From Candidatus Latescibacterota bacterium (GTDB lineage: Bacteria > Latescibacterota > Latescibacteria > Latescibacterales > Latescibacteraceae), in NCBI GenBank assembly GCA_018656855.1, contig JABHYP010000095.1:1-8847 (forward strand): 8,847 nucleotides of DNA, in the 5' to 3' direction. The position numbers and the translations under genes were made by a program. The notes beneath the pieces are model-generated. The model saw nothing but the letters and a program-made list of their open reading frames with translations. It had not been told where the DNA came from and did no database searches. Below are positions 5,737 through 8,847 of the stretch, in pieces. Within the stretch, counting starts at the first letter, position 1. Each line of letters opens with the position of its first letter.

Positions 5737-5905
5737 GATTAATATTATCAGTTATTTATAGAGGTAGTTTTGTTAACATTGTAAGGCAGAAATTATAGTT
5801 TTTCAACTGTCTGGTAGTGAAAAAGAGAATTTCTAAAAATGGAATGTTAGAAAACGGCTTTTTTAAACATTTTACCAAGACTATATTGGCAAGTTTTCAA
5901 CAGAA

Positions 5906-5917
5906 AGTGTTTATTAA
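5906..5917 (+). repeat. 12-mer AGTGTTTATTAA, spacer copy 2 (one mismatch)
   Basis: It differs from the copy at 5725-5736 at one position. It begins three bases after the box-like TTTTCAACA (5894-5902), repeating the box-then-12-mer arrangement seen at 5711-5736. Confidence 0.45.
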
Positions 5918-5945
5918 AAAAATGTCATAATACATCATATTTTAC

Positions 5946-5974
5946 TTGTAAAACGATGCATTATACAATATATT
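5946..5974 (+). promoter_or_regulatory. predicted promoter of the dnaN-dciA-gyrB operon
   Basis: TTGTAA (5946-5951) and TATATT (5969-5974) are 17 bases apart, and the -10 matches the sigma-70 consensus at five of six positions. Transcription would begin near 5981, giving a leader of about 25 bases carrying the strong dnaN ribosome site. The -10 lies within the perfect palindrome at 5962-5979. Confidence 0.5.
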
Positions 5975-5979
5975 GTATA
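5962..5979. promoter_or_regulatory. 18-bp perfect palindrome over the dnaN -10 (candidate operator)
   Basis: TATACAATATATTGTATA is a perfect 18-bp inverted repeat with no spacer. It covers the predicted -10 box and ends just before the expected transcription start. A dimeric regulator bound here would block RNA polymerase. It is too early in the transcript, and lacks a T-tract, to be a terminator. Confidence 0.5.
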
Positions 5980-6005
5980 TAACCCATTTTATAAGGAGGG
6001 GTTCT

Positions 6006-7127
6006 GTGAAGGTCGTAATTGAAAAAAATAAATTATTTGAAGGCTTGCAAAGGGTATTTAGTGTTGTTCCCCAGAAGCCGACATTACCGGTTCTTGCAAA
6101 TTTCCTCATTAACTTGTCTTCAGGCCGTATGATAATATCCGGTACTGACATGGATATGTCCATAACCACATCACTTGACTGCATGGTTGAAGAGGAAGGT
6201 TCTGTTACTATAAATGCAAAAAGATTCTTAAATATTATACGTGAGCTTCCTGAAGGGGAAATTACTTTAAATATTGAGAATGAGAAAGTGACGGTGGAAT
6301 TCAAACAGGGCAACTCAAAAATTATGGGTATGCTCTCGACTGATTTCCCTCCTGTAAAAGATTCAATAGATGGAGTTTCTGTGGTGCTTACAGGTGAAAA
6401 CCTGTTTGAAATGGTTGATAAGACCAGTTTCTCTGTAGCGACTGAGAGAACACGCGTATCGTTAACAGGAGTGTACTGGAGAATTTCATCAGATAATATG
6501 ATTATGGTAGCGACAGACGGTCATCGTCTTTCTCTGCTCGAGCGAAAAGTAAATGTTGCAGCTGACAGTGTATCCGAGGCTATAGTTCCCCCGAAAGCGC
6601 TCAATCAGGCTTCACGGATATTCTCAAGTGAAGAAAAAATGAAGCTTGAAAAGGTTGTAATTGGCAGGGGAATGATTCTGTTTGATTTTGGCACAACAAC
6701 TGTGTTCTCAAAACTGATAGAGGGACCCTATCCTGATTTCAGGCAGGTAATCCCGGACCAGAGTTCAAAGAAAGTAATTATTTCAAACGAAGAGCTTTCG
6801 GCTGCTATAAGAAGAGCGCTGGTACTTTCGGATATAAGAACACATCAGGTTCACTTTTCTCTTTCTCAGGATAAACTCGAGATAAACACCAGGAATGCTG
6901 ATATTGGCGGCGAGGCTCAGGAATCTCTTTCGGTACAGTATAGTGGGGATCCGTTGACTGTAAGCTTAAACGCCTCTTTTCTCCTTGAGATTCTTCGCAA
7001 GGTTGAGACGAAAGAGATACTGATTGAACTTGAAACCCCGGCAAGTGCTTGTATTATTAAACCGGTTGTCAAGGAAGAAAAAGGAGAGCATTTGTATCTC
7101 ATTATGCCGCTAAGGCTGAATGAATAG
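6006..7127 (+). CDS. dnaN: DNA polymerase III subunit beta (sliding clamp) DnaN
   Basis: DnaN forms the ring-shaped dimer that tethers the replicative polymerase to DNA and docks many repair and replication partners. The protein has 373 residues, the normal length, with three clamp domains (about 1-125, 126-250 and 251-373). Recognisable blocks are KPTLPVLANFLI at 24-35, ATDGHRLSLLE at 169-179, EGPYPDFRQVIP at 239-250 and the C-terminal YLIMPLRL ending near 371, which forms part of the partner-binding cleft. I chose the GTG at 6006: an AAGGAGG site lies six bases before it (5993-5999), and MKVVIEKNKL is the usual clamp N-terminus. An upstream in-frame TTG at 5973 would include the ribosome site in the coding region. 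The coding strand is G-rich, unlike dnaA. dciA follows after two bases. Confidence 0.98.
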   Translation: MKVVIEKNKLFEGLQRVFSVVPQKPTLPVLANFLINLSSGRMIISGTDMDMSITTSLDCMVEEEGSVTINAKRFLNIIRELPEGEITLNIENEKVTVEFKQGNSKIMGMLSTDFPPVKDSIDGVSVVLTGENLFEMVDKTSFSVATERTRVSLTGVYWRISSDNMIMVATDGHRLSLLERKVNVAADSVSEAIVPPKALNQASRIFSSEEKMKLEKVVIGRGMILFDFGTTTVFSKLIEGPYPDFRQVIPDQSSKKVIISNEELSAAIRRALVLSDIRTHQVHFSLSQDKLEINTRNADIGGEAQESLSVQYSGDPLTVSLNASFLLEILRKVETKEILIELETPASACIIKPVVKEEKGEHLYLIMPLRLNE

Positions 7128-7129
7128 CA

Positions 7130-7459
7130 ATGAAATGGGATAAAAAAAGATTTCGAAAAGCCAATCCAGTAAGCATAACAAGCATCATGCAATCTGTTGT
7201 GAATGATCTTGGTATAGGGCCGGATATTTCTCTGAAAAAAATCAAGGATAATTGGCAAGAAATCGTTGGAGCAGCCAATGCCAGAAACACACGACCATTA
7301 TCCCTCAAAAAAGAAAAACTGACCATAGCTGTTTCTTCTCCGGTATGGATGACCCAGGCACTTTTCCACAAGCTTTTCTTCATGGAAAAAATTGATAAGT
7401 TTATGTCTATGGATAATTTAATAATCCGTGATATACACTTTATCCTCGAAAGCTACTGA
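7130..7459 (+). CDS. dciA: DciA-like (DUF721) replicative helicase-loading factor
   Basis: DUF721 proteins, named DciA, recruit the DnaB helicase in bacteria that lack the phage-derived loaders DnaC or DnaI. This 109-residue protein has the family marks: an N-terminal helix, a W-x-x-IVG turn (near residues 42-47, NWQEIVG), a stretch of the form NTRPLSLKKEKLTIAV, and SPVWMTQALFHK near 80-91, followed by a C-terminal strand with the NLIIRDIHF pattern. The basic N-terminus (KKRFRK) could touch DNA. The ATG lies two bases after the dnaN stop with no strong ribosome site, implying translational coupling. It occupies the slot between dnaN and gyrB where many bacteria have recF, which is absent here. 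Confidence 0.88.
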   Translation: MKWDKKRFRKANPVSITSIMQSVVNDLGIGPDISLKKIKDNWQEIVGAANARNTRPLSLKKEKLTIAVSSPVWMTQALFHKLFFMEKIDKFMSMDNLIIRDIHFILESY

Positions 7460-7471
7460 CAGGAGTTTGCA

Positions 7472-8847
7472 GTGAGCGAAATGAAAAAAACAGGTTACAA
7501 CGCTGAAGATATCCAGGTTCTGAAAGGACTGGAAGCTGTCCGCAAACGCCCAGCCATGTACATCGGATCGACAGGTCTTACAGGCCTTAACCATTTATTA
7601 TTTGAGGTTGTGGATAACTCGATTGACGAGGCAATGGCCGGGCATTGCAACACGATAAAGATCACGATCCATTCCGATGGTATGGCTGAAGTAGAGGATA
7701 ACGGGCGAGGTATACCGACTGACATGCACGAGACGGAGAAACGCCCCGCACTTGAGGTGGTGATGACGGTTCTGCATGCCGGCGGTAAGTTCGACAATAA
7801 ATCTTACAAGGTATCAGGAGGTCTTCACGGTGTCGGTGTTTCTTGTGTAAACGCTCTTTCGGAATTTTTCGAGGTTGAGACATGGCACAACGGAGAACTG
7901 TTCTACCAGTCGTATGAACGCGGAAATCCAATCAGTGACATGGAAAACCGCGGTGAAAAACTGGGCAAAGGGACTATTGTTCGTTTCAGGCCGGATAATA
8001 CAATATTCGATACGGTTGACTTTTCTCATGACATACTTGTAAACCGCTTCCGTGAACTCGCTTTTCTCAACAAAGGACTCAAGATCGACTTCTTCGATGA
8101 ACGCACCGGCCGTAACCACACATTCCGGTTCGACGGCGGTATCGTTGAATTTATTGAGTATCTTAACGCCAACAAAACGAAAATTCACCCTGAGACCATC
8201 AATTTTTCCACACAGAACGAAGATGTAACGGTTGAAATTGCAATGCAATACAACGATACCTATGCGGAAAAGATTTTCAGCTATGTAAATAATATCAACA
8301 CAACCGAGGGAGGCACACATCTTATCGGTTACAAAACCGGCCTTACACGGTCGGTGAATTCCTACGCTCAGAGAAACGATCTTCTTAAGATTCTCAAAGG
8401 CAGCCTGCTTTCCGGAGATGATGTGCGCGAGGGACTTGTGGCTGTTATATCGGTAAAGCTCTCAAATCCCCAGTTCGAAGGCCAGACAAAAATGAAGCTC
8501 GGCAACTCTGACGTCAAGGGAATAGTAGAATCTCTTGTAAGTGATGGGCTTAACACTGCATTTGAGGAAAACCCCCAGACGATAAAAAATATAATTTCGA
8601 AATGTGTCGAATCATACCGTGCGCGTGAAGCAGCTCGGAAAGCGCGTGACCTTACGCGCAGGAAAAGCGCCCTGGATTCGGCCAGTTTACCGGGGAAACT
8701 TGCAGATTGCTCCATTAATGATCCGGAAACATGCGAAATTTATATTGTTGAGGGCGATTCTGCGGGTGGTTCAGCCAAACAGGGACGAGACAGGAGGTTC
8801 CAGGCGATTCTGCCAATAAAAGGCAAGATACTAAATGTGGAAAAAGC
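7472..8847 (+). CDS. gyrB: DNA gyrase subunit B (partial, runs off the right edge)
   Basis: GyrB is the ATPase half of gyrase, which introduces negative supercoils. The 458 complete codons in the window cover the GHKL ATPase domain: EVVDNSIDEA with catalytic Glu45 and Mg-binding Asn49, DNGRGIP at 76-82, GGKFD at 104-108 and the ATP lid GGLHGVG at 116-122. They also cover the transducer domain with QTKMKLGN at 338-345 (Lys340 contacts ATP phosphate in the family) and the start of the TOPRIM domain with EGDSAGGSA at 427-435 and the LPIKGKILNVEK stretch at the edge. ParE is close in sequence, but the dnaN-linked position favours GyrB. The start is GTG at 7472, since AGGAG at 7461-7465 is six bases upstream. 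An in-frame ATG at 7481 is too far from it. The gap to dciA is 12 bases. Confidence 0.97.
   Translation, partial: MSEMKKTGYNAEDIQVLKGLEAVRKRPAMYIGSTGLTGLNHLLFEVVDNSIDEAMAGHCNTIKITIHSDGMAEVEDNGRGIPTDMHETEKRPALEVVMTVLHAGGKFDNKSYKVSGGLHGVGVSCVNALSEFFEVETWHNGELFYQSYERGNPISDMENRGEKLGKGTIVRFRPDNTIFDTVDFSHDILVNRFRELAFLNKGLKIDFFDERTGRNHTFRFDGGIVEFIEYLNANKTKIHPETINFSTQNEDVTVEIAMQYNDTYAEKIFSYVNNINTTEGGTHLIGYKTGLTRSVNSYAQRNDLLKILKGSLLSGDDVREGLVAVISVKLSNPQFEGQTKMKLGNSDVKGIVESLVSDGLNTAFEENPQTIKNIISKCVESYRAREAARKARDLTRRKSALDSASLPGKLADCSINDPETCEIYIVEGDSAGGSAKQGRDRRFQAILPIKGKILNVEK

Larger units (their letters stand above)
5480..5945. other. oriC: candidate replication origin (oriC) in the dnaA-dnaN spacer
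   Basis: No gene fits in this AT-rich spacer. Hand counts of sampled lines give about 214 C to 152 G in dnaA (16 lines of 60 bases) and about 167 G to 120 C in dnaN (12 lines). Within the spacer G already exceeds C from about 5521. The skew therefore flips near the dnaA stop, as expected at an origin. Order of parts: a box-like TTATCAAAT (5498-5506); an AT-rich stretch (about 5630-5695) suitable for unwinding, containing ATACTT/AAGTAT arms (5664-5669, 5677-5682); trio-like triplets and a box (5696-5719); then box-like TTATCAGTT (5745-5753), TTTTCAACT (5800-5808) and TTTTCAACA (5894-5902). No exact TTATCCACA is present. Confidence 0.7.

Noticed and set aside
5973..6005. TTG at 5973 as the dnaN start
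   Set aside because: It would put the AAGGAGG site inside the gene and add 11 residues not typical of the clamp N-terminus. GTG at 6006 fits better.
7372..8212. Exact TTTTCCACA DnaA-box matches at 7372-7380 (in dciA) and 8204-8212 (in gyrB)
   Set aside because: Both lie inside conserved coding sequence and are isolated, without clustering or an AT-rich element nearby. Chance or titration sites are possible, but they do not define the origin.
7495..8715. Several minus-strand open frames opposite gyrB
   Set aside because: They are antisense to a highly conserved gyrase gene, with no domain or ribosome-site support.
1..8847. CRISPR arrays, defence genes or an intact transposon
   Set aside because: I saw no regularly spaced repeats, no transposase or nuclease motifs, and no paired terminal inverted repeats with target duplications.

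Overview
The window covers the dnaA-dnaN-gyrB origin neighbourhood of a bacterial chromosome. The organism is AT-rich: the dnaA region is roughly 38% GC by a hand count of sample lines, while gyrB and the corrinoid gene are higher. It uses the standard code, since TGA ends several genes. I cannot name a phylum. The only hints are a YtxJ/BrxC-type monothiol redox protein, a stand-alone corrinoid protein (suggesting anaerobic C1 or methyl-transfer metabolism), and a dnaA-dnaN-dciA-gyrB order without recF. These would fit an uncultured anaerobe.

Layout. 1-258 holds no supported gene but has a REP-like imperfect hairpin. 259-1048 (minus) encodes a two-helix membrane protein with a very acidic tail, preceded by a YtxJ/BrxC-like protein. 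A short divergent promoter region separates these from a plus-strand pair at 1165-2790: a cyclic-nucleotide-binding protein, then an AI-2E-family permease. A bidirectional terminator lies between that pair and a convergent minus-strand corrinoid protein gene (2895-3530). Upstream of the corrinoid gene, on the same strand, are tRNA-Lys(CUU) and tRNA-Phe(GAA). The tRNAs and dnaA diverge from a 249-bp AT-rich spacer.

Replication block. dnaA (4085-5470) is followed by a 535-bp gene-free AT-rich region and then a tight operon dnaN-dciA-gyrB. gyrB runs off the right edge. Hand counts show that the plus strand is C-rich through dnaA and G-rich from the spacer through dnaN, so the replication origin most likely lies in the dnaA-dnaN spacer. 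The spacer holds a run of DnaA-trio-like triplets (5696-5710) abutting a DnaA-box-like 9-mer (5711-5719), with an AT-rich stretch on the correct side. It also has further box-like sites, a 12-mer motif shared with the dnaA upstream region, and an 18-bp perfect palindrome over the predicted dnaN promoter.

How the genes work together. DnaA melts the origin, DciA helps load the replicative helicase, DnaN clamps the polymerase, and gyrase removes supercoils ahead of the forks. On this reading dnaA is transcribed towards the origin, head-on to the leftward fork, while the dnaN operon, the tRNAs and the other minus-strand genes run with their forks.
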